Positions 1 through 8,164 of a DNA stretch of 64,000 nucleotides are shown one piece after another (the stretch's first letter is position 1; every line of letters starts with the position of its first letter). A program made the position numbers and the translations under genes. The DNA is taken from NCBI RefSeq assembly GCF_014217685.1, contig NZ_CP043653.1:412419-476418 (forward strand), written 5' to 3'. A model generated the notes under the pieces. It worked only from the letters and a program-made list of their open reading frames with translations, did not search any database and had not been told where the DNA came from. This DNA is from Glaciihabitans sp. INWT7. Its GTDB lineage: Bacteria; Actinomycetota; Actinomycetes; Actinomycetales; Microbacteriaceae.

Positions 1-900
1 CCGCTCGGGGTCGATGTCATCGAGCTCCCCGTGCTCTTCGCCCTGAAGTCGCTCGGCATCGATGTCGTCGACGGGCAGCAGGTCTTCCTCGAGGCGCGGG
101 CGATCAAGGGGCGGGACGAGATCTCCCTCCTGACGCAGGCCGCATCGATGGTGGACTCCGCCTACGAGACCCTGTACGAGTTCCTGCGCCCCGGTGTTCG
201 AGAGAACGAGACCGTCGGTCTCGTCTCGAAGACGCTGTACGACCTCGGCTCGGAGTACGTGGAGGGCGTGAATGCGATCTCGGGCGAGCGCTGCTCACCG
301 CATCCCCACGTCTTCTCAGACCGCCTCATCCGGCCGGGAGATCCGGCATTCTTCGACATCCTGCACAGCTACCAGGGCTACCGCACCTGCTACTACCGCA
401 CCTTCGCTGTCGGTTCCGCGTCTTCGGCGCAGAACGATGCCTACACCCGCGCCCGGGAATACATGGATCGGGCGATCGCGCTGGTGCGTCCGGGGGCTAC
501 GACGGCGGACATCGTCAAGGTCTGGCCGAAGGCGCAGGAATTCGGATTCCCCGACGAAGAGGCGGCTTTCGCCCTCCAGTACGGTCACGGAGTCGGACTC
601 TCGATCTGGGAGAAGCCGATCTTCTCTCGCCTGGTCTCGCTCGAACACCCCGAGGTGCTCGAGGAGGGGATGGTTTTCGCCCTCGAAACGTACTGGCCCT
701 CGGCGGACGGCATCGGGGCGGCTCGCATCGAGGAAGAGCTGGTGGTCACGGCGACCGGCTGCGAGGTGATCACGAAGTTTCCGGCGGAGAAGCTCCTGGT
801 GGCCGGACAGCGCTACTTCAGCGTGGATGGACCACTCCCGACCCTGCGGAACGCGCAGTCCCACCTCAATACACCCGAGGGTCGCGGCGACATCGCCTGA
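1..900 (+). CDS. M24 family metallopeptidase-like protein (5' partial)
   Basis: The reading frame is open from the first base of the window, so the N-terminus is missing; about 299 codons are visible. The protein has the creatinase/aminopeptidase P (pita-bread) fold signature. The late metal-site motifs are present: GHGVGLSIWEKP (the histidine), then ALET and RIEEE (the two glutamates). The first aspartate lies in FFDI (codon at 355-357). The second aspartate, normally in a DxxR context, is replaced by a T-C-Y-Y-R segment. The enzyme may therefore not be a normal di-metal Xaa-Pro peptidase; non-peptidase relatives such as creatinase, DMSP lyase DddP and ectoine hydrolase exist in this family. 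It is followed after 33 bp by two alcohol dehydrogenases on the same strand, which suggests a catabolic hydrolase or lyase acting on the same substrate. The family assignment is firm; the substrate is unknown. Confidence 0.85.
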   Translation, partial: PLGVDVIELPVLFALKSLGIDVVDGQQVFLEARAIKGRDEISLLTQAASMVDSAYETLYEFLRPGVRENETVGLVSKTLYDLGSEYVEGVNAISGERCSPHPHVFSDRLIRPGDPAFFDILHSYQGYRTCYYRTFAVGSASSAQNDAYTRAREYMDRAIALVRPGATTADIVKVWPKAQEFGFPDEEAAFALQYGHGVGLSIWEKPIFSRLVSLEHPEVLEEGMVFALETYWPSADGIGAARIEEELVVTATGCEVITKFPAEKLLVAGQRYFSVDGPLPTLRNAQSHLNTPEGRGDIA

Positions 901-933
901 GCGATCGCAACCGAGAACAGCCGGAGGACGACG

Positions 934-1998
934 ATGAAAGCGGCCCTGTATTACGGCACCCACGATGTGCGCATCGAGCAGGTGCCCGATCCCGTCAGAA
1001 GGCCGGGAGAAGCCCTGCTGCGCATTCTGCGCAGCGGGATGTGCGGAACGGATGCCACGGAGTGGAAAGCCGGCCCGCACACCTTCCCCGTGCCCGGACC
1101 CCATCCGCGCACGGGACACAGCGGTCCGATGATCCTCGGCCACGAGTTCATCGGTGAGGTGCTGGAAGTCGACAGCGGAGGCCGGTTCGCTGTCGGGGAC
1201 ATCGTCGCGAGCGGCGCCGGCGTCTGGTGCGGGGAGTGCGTGAGGTGCCGAGAGGGCCGCACCAACCTGTGTCTCAACTACTACACCCTCGGTCTCAACA
1301 CCGACGGGGGAATGGCCGAGTTCGTCTCCTGCCCCGAGCGCGCACTGGTGCCCGTGCCGACGGGGCTCTCCCTCGACCTCGCGGGACTCTCGCAACCCTT
1401 GGCGGTCGGCCTTCATGCCGCCCGGCGGTCAGGGGTGAAGGACGGCGAGTCCGTCGTCATCATCGGAGCGGGCGCCATCGGATCCTTCGTGCTTGCGGGG
1501 CTGAAGTCGCTCGCCGACATCGACCTCACCGTCGTCGACTTCGCCGGGGCACGCCTCGATCGCGCCCTGCGGTTGGGGGCGAACCGCGTGATCGCGGTGG
1601 ACGACGAGACGCGAGAGGCAGTGCTCGCCGCGGTCGGGGAGCGCGGCGCCGATCGTGTGGTCGAAGCGAGCGGAGCTCCCGGGCAACTGAACAACGCGAT
1701 CTCGCTCGTGCGCACCGGAGGCACCATCCTGCAGGTCGGCCTGCCGTCGAAGGAACAGTCCGTAGACATCCATTCGCTCGTCATGCGGGAGATCACCGTG
1801 CGAACGACCCTCGCGCACGTGTGCGGCGAAGACCTCGAGCCCGCGCTGCGCATCCTGGCGACCACCGAGCTCGGCACCGAGCTCCTCGACACCGACACCG
1901 CGGGCGGTGTGCTGCCGCTCGACAGGCTCGCTGAGCAACTCGAACGCCTCGCGACCGGCACGCTCGAAGGCAAAGTGCTCTTCGACCCCTCCCTCTAA
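934..1998 (+). CDS. Zinc-dependent alcohol/polyol dehydrogenase (MDR family)
   Basis: This 354-residue medium-chain dehydrogenase is of the 2,3-butanediol / threonine / sorbitol dehydrogenase type. Catalytic zinc ligands are C37 (GMCGTD) and H70-E71 (GHEF). The structural zinc lobe is complete, with C99, C102, C105 and C113. The Rossmann motif GAGAIG is at residues 178-183, so NAD(P) oxidation of a secondary alcohol is expected. A GGAGG ribosome-binding site lies 7 bases before the ATG. It is the second gene of a plus-strand run with the M24 protein and another dehydrogenase, 17 bp from the latter. The substrate cannot be told from sequence. A related enzyme with the same architecture lies at 9370-10434. 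Confidence 0.9.
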   Translation: MKAALYYGTHDVRIEQVPDPVRRPGEALLRILRSGMCGTDATEWKAGPHTFPVPGPHPRTGHSGPMILGHEFIGEVLEVDSGGRFAVGDIVASGAGVWCGECVRCREGRTNLCLNYYTLGLNTDGGMAEFVSCPERALVPVPTGLSLDLAGLSQPLAVGLHAARRSGVKDGESVVIIGAGAIGSFVLAGLKSLADIDLTVVDFAGARLDRALRLGANRVIAVDDETREAVLAAVGERGADRVVEASGAPGQLNNAISLVRTGGTILQVGLPSKEQSVDIHSLVMREITVRTTLAHVCGEDLEPALRILATTELGTELLDTDTAGGVLPLDRLAEQLERLATGTLEGKVLFDPSL

Positions 1999-2015
1999 AC
2001 CCGAAGGATCCCCTC

Positions 2016-2996
2016 ATGAAGGCATTGCAATTCTCCGCCCAGGATGTTCCAGAGATCGCAGAACTCCCCATCCCCGACATCGCGGACGATGAAGTTCTGG
2101 TCGCGGCCCGATCCGTGGGCGTCTGCCACTCCGACATCGACCTGTTGGAGGGCCGGTACATCATCCCCTTCAGCTACCCGATCATCCCCGGACACGAGTG
2201 GTCGGGAGAGATCGTGAAGGTGGGACGCAAGGTCACTGGCTTTTCCGTGGGGGACCGGGTGGTGGGGGAATGCGTGATCGCAGCCGATCACTTCGGTTTC
2301 TCGATCAGCGGTGCTGCGGCAGAGTTCTTCGTTGCCAAGCCGTCGTGGTTGCATAAGCTTCCCGACCAGATCTCCTTCACCGTCGGTGCACTCGTCGAGC
2401 CCTTCAGCGTCGCGTACTACGCACTCGTGCGGGCCGGGGGAGTGGATGCGAGCGACACCGTCGTGGTGCTGGGCGCCGGGCCGGTCGGACTCGCCGTCAC
2501 TGCCGCGGCTGCCGCGATGGGCGCGGTCACGGTCGTGGTCGAGCCGGCCGAGGGCCGTCGTGGGATCGCACTGTCACTCGGAGCGAAGCACGCGGTGCAT
2601 CCGGACGACGTCGTCGCCCTCCTGGCCGACATCACCGCCGGTCGGGGCGCCGATCTCGTGGTCGAGGCATCCGGTCGCCCGGCGGTGATGGCCACCGCTC
2701 TGGAGCTCGTCGCGTTCCAGGGCCGCATCGCCTATATCGGTATCGATGTGGGGCGCGAAGCGTCCGCGAAGCTCGGGCTGATCCAGTCGAAGGAATTGCG
2801 GATCACCGGATCCATCGGCTCCCCCGGCGTCTGGCCGGAGACCCTGCGCTTCCTTGCGAACAGCGGGATCGACCTCAGCCCTCTCGTGACCCAGCACTTC
2901 GGTGTCGATGAGGCACTCGATGCGCTGGATGCCGCGCACCATCCGGAGTCGACGATCAAGGCGCACATCGACCTGGTCGGCACGCTTCCGGCCTGA
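2016..2996 (+). CDS. Zinc alcohol dehydrogenase lacking the structural-zinc cysteines
   Basis: This is a 326-residue MDR dehydrogenase. The catalytic site is present (C37 in GVCHSD, H60-E61 in PGHEW) and the NAD(P) motif GAGPVG is at residues 153-158. The loop that normally carries four zinc-binding cysteines keeps only one (C86), so the protein lacks the structural zinc, as in some glucose- and threonine-dehydrogenase-like branches. It probably works with the preceding dehydrogenase on the same pathway. Its end is followed by a strong hairpin at 3003-3038, which closes this plus-strand transcription unit against the convergent minus-strand genes. Confidence 0.88.
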   Translation: MKALQFSAQDVPEIAELPIPDIADDEVLVAARSVGVCHSDIDLLEGRYIIPFSYPIIPGHEWSGEIVKVGRKVTGFSVGDRVVGECVIAADHFGFSISGAAAEFFVAKPSWLHKLPDQISFTVGALVEPFSVAYYALVRAGGVDASDTVVVLGAGPVGLAVTAAAAAMGAVTVVVEPAEGRRGIALSLGAKHAVHPDDVVALLADITAGRGADLVVEASGRPAVMATALELVAFQGRIAYIGIDVGREASAKLGLIQSKELRITGSIGSPGVWPETLRFLANSGIDLSPLVTQHFGVDEALDALDAAHHPESTIKAHIDLVGTLPA

Positions 2997-3002
2997 CGAA
3001 TA

Positions 3003-3038
3003 GGGCCGCCCCTCCGGCGGAAGCGGGAGGGACGGCCC
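3003..3038. terminator. Hairpin between convergent genes
   Basis: A 13-bp stem, GGGCCGCCCCTCC against GGAGGGACGGCCC with one mismatched pair, has a 10-base loop and lies 6 bp after the dehydrogenase stop and 20 bp before the stop of the convergent SDR gene. It has no T-run, which is common for actinobacterial terminators. It could act in both directions. Confidence 0.7.
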
Positions 3039-3058
3039 GGAGTAGCCGGATTCGCCCG

Positions 3059-4141
3059 TTACGGAATGATCCGCGCAGCCCGGTAGCGGTCGACCTTGTC
3101 GAAGAAGCTGTCCGGGGTTCCTCGGAAGTTCAAGAAACCGGCCTTCCGGCTCTTGGTCATATCGGTGAGGCACTCGATCTCGCGCCCGAGGTCGCCGTCG
3201 GAATGCCACCAGGAGGCAAGCCGCCCGAGGTCCGTCTCGACGAGTCCGTTCTTCTCGGCGATGCCGGCCCAGGTCTGCTCCATCCCGCGCATCTGGTCCG
3301 CGAGGAGGCGGGGTTCGCCCTCGAATCCCTCCCAGTCGAGACCGAAGTGCTCGGCGATACGAGGCCACAGCCAGCGCCAGCGGAAGACGTCGCCGTTGGC
3401 GATGTTGAAGGCCTCGTTCTCGGCCTCTGGATGGGTGCCGGCCCAGATCAACTGCTCTCCGAGCAGGTCGGCATCCGTCACATCGGTGAGGCCGTTCCAC
3501 TGCGTGGCGGAGCCGGGAAAGACGAAGGGGAGGCCGAGTTCCTTGCAGATGGTGGCGTACACCGACAGGGTGAGCGCCATGTTCATGGCGTTTCCGGTGG
3601 CGAAACCGAAGACGGTGTGGGCGCGGTGCACGCTCCAGGTGAACCCGTTGCGCTCGGCCGAGCTGAACACCTCGTCCTCCTGCGCGTAATAGAAGTTCGG
3701 GAAGTCGAGGCGCGGCTCCTCCTCGTGGAATGGGGTATCCGCCATCACGCCCTGCCCGTAGAACTCGAATGGCCCGAGGTAGTGCTTGAGCCCGGTGAGC
3801 AGCGAGACATGGCGCACCGACTTCTCGGGCTCGAGAGCGGCGAGCACGTTGCGAACCGTGGCGCTGTTCACTTCGATGTTCTGAGCCTCCGTGTCGTGTC
3901 GCATCCAGGCGGTGATGATCACAAGCTCCGGCGCCGATCCGGCGAGGGCCGAGGCGAGACCGTCCGGGTCGAGCAGGTCGGCGACCGCGTTGGTCACTCC
4001 GGGGATCTGCACGGATCCGCTGCGGGACAGACCGGTGACCTGCCAGCCCTGCTCGGCGAGCTGGCGGCTCACCGTCTGGCCGGCGATGCCGGTGGAACCG
4101 ACGACGAGCGCTCTGCGCTGATCCGTCTGTGTAGTTGTCAT
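3059..4141 (-). CDS. PRISE-type SDR oxidoreductase (progesterone 5-beta-reductase / iridoid synthase-like)
   Basis: The 360-residue protein starts at the ATG at 4141 (MTTTQTDQRR), preceded by GAGAGG; an upstream in-frame extension looks non-coding. The nucleotide-binding motif GSTGIAG is at residues 15-21. Residues 116-125 read TGLKHYLGPF and residues 149-156 read NFYYAQED. These match the lysine and tyrosine catalytic segments of PRISE enzymes, which reduce activated C=C bonds of enones and enals, rather than the usual YxxxK of classical SDRs. The gene is last in the minus-strand run aldehyde dehydrogenase - beta-hydroxyacid dehydrogenase - SDR, 57 bp behind the middle gene. An ene-reductase step in the local catabolic pathway is an inference. 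Confidence 0.85.
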   Translation of the reverse strand: MTTTQTDQRRALVVGSTGIAGQTVSRQLAEQGWQVTGLSRSGSVQIPGVTNAVADLLDPDGLASALAGSAPELVIITAWMRHDTEAQNIEVNSATVRNVLAALEPEKSVRHVSLLTGLKHYLGPFEFYGQGVMADTPFHEEEPRLDFPNFYYAQEDEVFSSAERNGFTWSVHRAHTVFGFATGNAMNMALTLSVYATICKELGLPFVFPGSATQWNGLTDVTDADLLGEQLIWAGTHPEAENEAFNIANGDVFRWRWLWPRIAEHFGLDWEGFEGEPRLLADQMRGMEQTWAGIAEKNGLVETDLGRLASWWHSDGDLGREIECLTDMTKSRKAGFLNFRGTPDSFFDKVDRYRAARIIP

Positions 4142-4198
4142 GGGGCTGTGGACCTCTCTGTTGATCGTGTGTGACCGTGATGGTGATGCATGGCGCAA

Positions 4199-5083
4199 TC
4201 AGTCGGGCTGTACGAGCCCGCGGGTGACCTCGGCGATAGCCGACCAGTCGAGACCGGCCAGCGCCGGATCGGCCAGCGCCGACTCGAAGACGTCTCTCAG
4301 CACCGGAGCCGATGGCAGCGTGACGCCATGGGCGGCCGCGGCCTGTTCGGTGAGTGCGAGATCCTTGAGTCCGAGCGCGACAGTGAATCCGGGGGGCGAG
4401 TACGCCTTGCGCGCGATGAGAGCGCCATAGCCGGTGTATGCCGCCCCGGTGAACGCGGCGTCGGTGAGGATCTCGACGAAAGTCTCACCGTCGACCCCTC
4501 CCCGCTCGATGAGCGTCACCGACTCGGCGAGGGCCTGCAGGGCGTGGATCAGGTTGTAGTTCACGCCGATCTTCACCAGGTTCGCGTTCCTCGGCTGGGC
4601 CCCGACCACCCAGGTGCGCTTGCCCAGGATGTCGAGATAGGGCTTGGCGCGCTCGACGGCGCTGGCACTGCCCGCCGCAACGATGTTGAGGGTGCCGCTC
4701 GCGGCGAGGTTCGCGCGGCCGAGGACAGGAGCGGCCACATACTCCACGCCAGCCTGTCGATGCACCTCGACCAACCGGTCCGTCGCCGCGAGACTGAGGG
4801 TGGAATGGCAGACGTGCAGCGACCCTGCTGGCGCCGCCGTAAGCGACTCGGCGGTGAAGGTCGCTTCCGCGGCATCGTCGTTGGAGAGCATCGAGAAGAA
4901 CAAGCCGGTGGCGATCGCCTCGCCGGCGTTCTCAGCGCGCTCGGCCCCGGCGTCCACAACCGCATCGGCGGCAGAGGCAGTGCGATTCCACACCCGGATG
5001 GAATGTCCGGAGTCGAGCAGGTGGCGGGCCATCGCCGCGCCCATCGTGCCGAGTCCGAGGAAGCCGAGTTGCGGCATTGTCAT
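4199..5083 (-). CDS. NAD(P)-dependent beta-hydroxyacid dehydrogenase (HIBADH family)
   Basis: The 294-residue protein belongs to the 3-hydroxyisobutyrate dehydrogenase / tartronate semialdehyde reductase family. The N-terminal dinucleotide motif GLGTMG is at residues 10-15. The substrate motif reads CHSTLSLAAT where the family has a serine-rich loop. The catalytic lysine K171 lies in NANLVKIGVN, and the all-helical C-terminal domain follows. Its start codon overlaps the stop of the upstream aldehyde dehydrogenase in an ATGA junction, so the two should be translationally coupled. Together they could interconvert a hydroxyacid, a semialdehyde and a carboxylate. Confidence 0.9.
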   Translation of the reverse strand: MTMPQLGFLGLGTMGAAMARHLLDSGHSIRVWNRTASAADAVVDAGAERAENAGEAIATGLFFSMLSNDDAAEATFTAESLTAAPAGSLHVCHSTLSLAATDRLVEVHRQAGVEYVAAPVLGRANLAASGTLNIVAAGSASAVERAKPYLDILGKRTWVVGAQPRNANLVKIGVNYNLIHALQALAESVTLIERGGVDGETFVEILTDAAFTGAAYTGYGALIARKAYSPPGFTVALGLKDLALTEQAAAAHGVTLPSAPVLRDVFESALADPALAGLDWSAIAEVTRGLVQPD

Positions 5084-6456
5084 CCCTCCCAGATCGTCTT
5101 GAGGTTGCAGAACTCACGGATTCCCGCCGCGGCGAGTTCCCGTCCGTATCCGGACACCTTGATGCCACCGAACGGCAATTCGGGGTAGGAGATCGTCATG
5201 TCGTTGACGAACACCGCTCCCGCCTGGAGTTCGCGCGTGAAGTAGGCGCGCTCGCCCTCATCCGTGGTCCACACGTTCGAGCTGAGGCCGAAGTCGGTGC
5301 CGTTGGCGATGGCGAGGGCCTCCGCCGCATCCGCCACCCGGTAGAGGCTTGCGACCGGGCCGAAGGTCTCCTCGAGATACAGGCGCATCTCCCGAGTGAT
5401 GCCCTCGATGATGGTGGGCGGGTAGAACCATCCCGGTCCAGGGGGCATCGCGCCTCCGACGAGGGCGGTTGCCCCTTTGCCGAGCGCGTCGTCAACGAGC
5501 GCGGCCAGATCCCGGCGCCCTCCCTCGGTGGAGACCGGGCCGACCTCGGTGTCGGGGTCCATTGGATCGCCGACGCGCAGTGCTGCCATCCGGGAGACAA
5601 ACAGCTCGCGGAACTCGTCGTACACGTCCGAGTGCACGATGAATCGCTTGGCGGCGATGCAGGACTGACCGTTATTGCCGGTGCGCGAGGTGACGGCGAG
5701 CGCCACTGCCGCGGGAACATCCGCGCTCGGCATGACGATGAATGGATCAGACCCGCCGAGCTCCAGAACCGCTTTCTTGATGCTGCCGCCCGCGATGGAG
5801 GCGACTGATCGACCCGCGGGCTCCGAGCCGGTCAGCGTCACTGCCACCACCCGTCGGTCTTCGATGACCGTTTTGACCTCTGCGGAGCCGATCAGCAGCG
5901 TGGAGAACGCACCCTCCGGGAATCCGCCGCGGGTGAACAGGGTGTCGAGGTACAGGGCAGTCTGCGGAACGTTCGACGCGTGCTTCAGCAAGCCGATGTT
6001 CCCCGCCATCAGGGCCGGCGCTGCGAAGCGGATGACCTGCCAGAGTGGGTAGTTCCAGGGCATGACGGCGAGCACGATCCCGAGCGGCTGGTAGATGGCT
6101 CGTGCGGAGCTCGCGCCGACAGAAGAGGGATCGTCAAGCACCTCGTCGGCGAGAAAGCCTTCGGCATTCGCGGCGTAGAAGCGCATGTTTTTTGCGCATT
6201 TGAGCGCCTCAGCCCGCGCGGAGGCCAGGGTCTTGCCCATCTCGATGGTGAGGATGCGGGCGATCATCTCCACCTCGGACTCGAGCAACTCCGCGGTGGC
6301 GATCATCCACTCCGCCCGCTGGGCGAAGGTGGTCGCGTGCAACGTCTCGAACGCACGACTTGCCGTCACGAGCCGAGTCTCGACCTCCTCCGGCGTGTGG
6401 GCCGTGAAGCTGCGCTCGGTGAGTCCGGTGGTGGGGTTGACAGTGGCGATCGCCAT
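5080..6456 (-). CDS. NAD(P)-dependent aldehyde dehydrogenase (succinate-semialdehyde dehydrogenase-like)
   Basis: The 458-residue protein starts at the ATG at 6456, with AGGAG 9 bases upstream. Aldehyde dehydrogenase landmarks are the PWN asparagine N135, the general base E232 in LELGG, and the nucleophile C266 in NNGQSC. The length and the short N-terminus fit the Sad/GabD1 branch that oxidises semialdehydes. It is the first gene of a minus-strand operon continuing into the beta-hydroxyacid dehydrogenase and PRISE SDR. It is transcribed divergently from an XRE-cupin regulator across a 251-bp spacer with an inverted repeat, a probable regulator site. Confidence 0.92.
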   Translation of the reverse strand: MAIATVNPTTGLTERSFTAHTPEEVETRLVTASRAFETLHATTFAQRAEWMIATAELLESEVEMIARILTIEMGKTLASARAEALKCAKNMRFYAANAEGFLADEVLDDPSSVGASSARAIYQPLGIVLAVMPWNYPLWQVIRFAAPALMAGNIGLLKHASNVPQTALYLDTLFTRGGFPEGAFSTLLIGSAEVKTVIEDRRVVAVTLTGSEPAGRSVASIAGGSIKKAVLELGGSDPFIVMPSADVPAAVALAVTSRTGNNGQSCIAAKRFIVHSDVYDEFRELFVSRMAALRVGDPMDPDTEVGPVSTEGGRRDLAALVDDALGKGATALVGGAMPPGPGWFYPPTIIEGITREMRLYLEETFGPVASLYRVADAAEALAIANGTDFGLSSNVWTTDEGERAYFTRELQAGAVFVNDMTISYPELPFGGIKVSGYGRELAAAGIREFCNLKTIWEG

Positions 6457-6548
6457 GAGATTGCTCCTGAAAGACGGGATGGCCCCTGGCCGATTTCCCG
6501 ACATCCGCACGGATGCGCACTTCCGACCCTGGACATGTGCAGTTACAG

Positions 6549-6567
6549 TGAACACTACAGGGGTTCA
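6549..6567. promoter_or_regulatory. Inverted repeat TGAAC-N9-GTTCA, candidate operator
   Basis: This 19-bp symmetric site lies in the 251-bp divergent region between the aldehyde dehydrogenase operon and the XRE-cupin gene. XRE-cupin regulators commonly control the catabolic genes next to them, so this is a reasonable operator candidate. A possible -10 (TATATT, around 6602-6607) for the regulator follows it. No experimental support is available. Confidence 0.4.
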
Positions 6568-6707
6568 GCGCGGCGCTCAATGCCACCCCGCCAGGCCCTG
6601 TGTATATTGGTCCCACCCCGATCAGGGGTTCGAGCAGCCTCATCAGAGCCCGTCACCCGGCCCCGTGCCGGTCGTCCTGCCCGAGCTGGACATTCGTGAA
6701 GGTATCC

Positions 6708-7349
6708 ATGGAGAGTTTGGGTTCGCGCCTGAAGGACATCAGGCTCAAGGCGGGGCTCACCCTGCGCGAATTGGCCCGACAGGCCGAAGTGTCGCCGTCG
6801 TTCGTCTCGCAGATCGAGAATGGCAAGTCGCAACCCTCAGTGGCCACCCTCTACGTCTTCTCGCAGTTGCTCGACGTGTCGGTCGACGAGCTCTTCGAGG
6901 CGCGAGATCCCCATCCTCAGCCCGCCCGGTTCGTCGGACAGGAGGAAGGGTGGGAGCCCGGGGGACCGAAGAATCCCACCAGCGCGTGGCCACCGACCGC
7001 GTACTCCAACCGGGTTTCCGTGGTGCACCCGACCCATCGGCCGCATCTCAACATGGCTGAGGGAGTGGTCTGGGAGAGGCTGGCGGCGACCCCTGAACAC
7101 GCCGCCAACTTCATGAAGATCACCTACGCGCCGGGGGCGACCTCGACCGCTGGCGGCGACCTCGTGAGCCATGTCGGGTGGGAGTACGGCTACGTGCTCG
7201 AGGGCGAGCTCGAGGTCACGATCGGAGAAGAGGTCTTCCACCTGCATTCGGGCGAATCACTCGGATTCGATTCGGCCATCCCCCATGTGCTCCGCAACCC
7301 GGGCGAGACGGAGTTCGTGGGCCTGTGGTTCGTGCACGGCACGTCCTGA
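6708..7349 (+). CDS. XRE-family regulator with C-terminal cupin domain
   Basis: The 213-residue protein starts at the ATG at 6708 (MESLGSRLKDIR); the earlier in-frame codons do not resemble the family. Residues 5-60 form an XRE helix-turn-helix with the AEVSPSFVSQIENGKSQPSV recognition segment. The C-terminal third is a small-molecule-sensing cupin barrel (YVLEGELEVTIGEE and the later HVLRNPG strand). It is divergent from the aldehyde dehydrogenase operon and converges on a second XRE-cupin gene 7 bp downstream. It probably senses a pathway metabolite and controls the neighbouring operon. Confidence 0.9.
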   Translation: MESLGSRLKDIRLKAGLTLRELARQAEVSPSFVSQIENGKSQPSVATLYVFSQLLDVSVDELFEARDPHPQPARFVGQEEGWEPGGPKNPTSAWPPTAYSNRVSVVHPTHRPHLNMAEGVVWERLAATPEHAANFMKITYAPGATSTAGGDLVSHVGWEYGYVLEGELEVTIGEEVFHLHSGESLGFDSAIPHVLRNPGETEFVGLWFVHGTS

Positions 7350-7356
7350 CGGCGAA

Positions 7357-7983
7357 TCAGACCTCGCCGCTCACCTTCAGCCAGATGCCGCTGGCGGGCT
7401 CAACGCCGGAGTTGTGGAAGCGATGCGGTCGCGCGGGATCGAAGCTGAACGAGTCGCCGGCGCGGAGCTTGACCGTGGAGTCTTCCAGCTCGAGATCGAG
7501 TTCGCCGGCGACGAGGTAGGCGTTCTCGCTGCCCGGGTGAGTCATCAACGATCCGTCGGACGAGCTCGATGCGCCCGGCTCGTACGTCACGAGCACTGCT
7601 TCTGCGAGGCTGAGCGGGGCTGAAGCGACCAGTTCCCAGCGCACACCATTTCCGATCTCGAGGATCGGCCGCGCGCCGGATGCCCGGTGCTCGAGTCGTG
7701 CACCGGAGGCGAGCGCGTCCGCCTCCGCTCTGCCGGGTGCTCCCGTATCGGTAGCCGCTCCGGGGACGCGACTCACGGTGAGGGGGAGACCCATCACCTG
7801 GTCGAGGGAGATTCCGAAGAAGTTCACCAGGGCGTACAACGTGCTCACCGAGGGTTGCGTGTGGCCGAGCTCGATCTGGGAGATGAGGGCAGCCGAGACG
7901 CCGATCTCGGCGGCGACTCCACGCAGGCTCAACCCGCGGTCGGTACGGGCTGCCTTGAGGCGCAGGGCGAGATCGGAAGCCAT
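7357..7983 (-). CDS. XRE-family regulator with C-terminal cupin domain (second copy)
   Basis: This 208-residue protein has the same layout as its convergent neighbour: HTH at residues 5-60 (VAAEIGVSAALISQIELGHTQ) and a cupin in the last third (VAGELDLELEDSTVKLRAGDS). GGAGG precedes the ATG. A perfect inverted repeat lies 16-36 bp upstream of its start, in the region shared with the divergent EboE-like gene, so it probably regulates both itself and that operon. The tail-to-tail pair of similar regulators suggests two regulated operons belonging to one locus. Confidence 0.9.
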   Translation of the reverse strand: MASDLALRLKAARTDRGLSLRGVAAEIGVSAALISQIELGHTQPSVSTLYALVNFFGISLDQVMGLPLTVSRVPGAATDTGAPGRAEADALASGARLEHRASGARPILEIGNGVRWELVASAPLSLAEAVLVTYEPGASSSSDGSLMTHPGSENAYLVAGELDLELEDSTVKLRAGDSFSFDPARPHRFHNSGVEPASGIWLKVSGEV

Positions 7984-7998
7984 CCGAATCCTCCAGTC

Positions 7999-8019
7999 TT
8001 GTAAAGCTTGACTTTACAA
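7999..8019. promoter_or_regulatory. Perfect inverted repeat TTGTAAAG-N5-CTTTACAA
   Basis: This 21-bp palindrome has two perfect 8-bp arms and a 5-bp centre. It is AT-rich in a GC-rich setting and lies just upstream of the XRE-cupin gene that ends at 7357, in the divergent promoter region of the EboE-like operon. It is the best operator candidate in the window, most likely for that regulator. Confidence 0.65.
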
Positions 8020-8164
8020 CACGCGCGCACGACCATGGAGGAGATCGTTAACAGTCACTAAACACATGCGCGAATGCCCGAACCGAAAAGTCCCTCGCGG
8101 GACGGCTTCGGCATTCGCAGGCGCGACACTCTCGTCATCGGGGACGAGGAGAAAGAAGCTTCCC

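Noticed and set aside
316..1416. Long open frame on the minus strand opposite the M24 and dehydrogenase genes
   Set aside because: It lies antisense to two well-supported genes, has no family signature and reflects the high GC third-position bias of the opposite strand.
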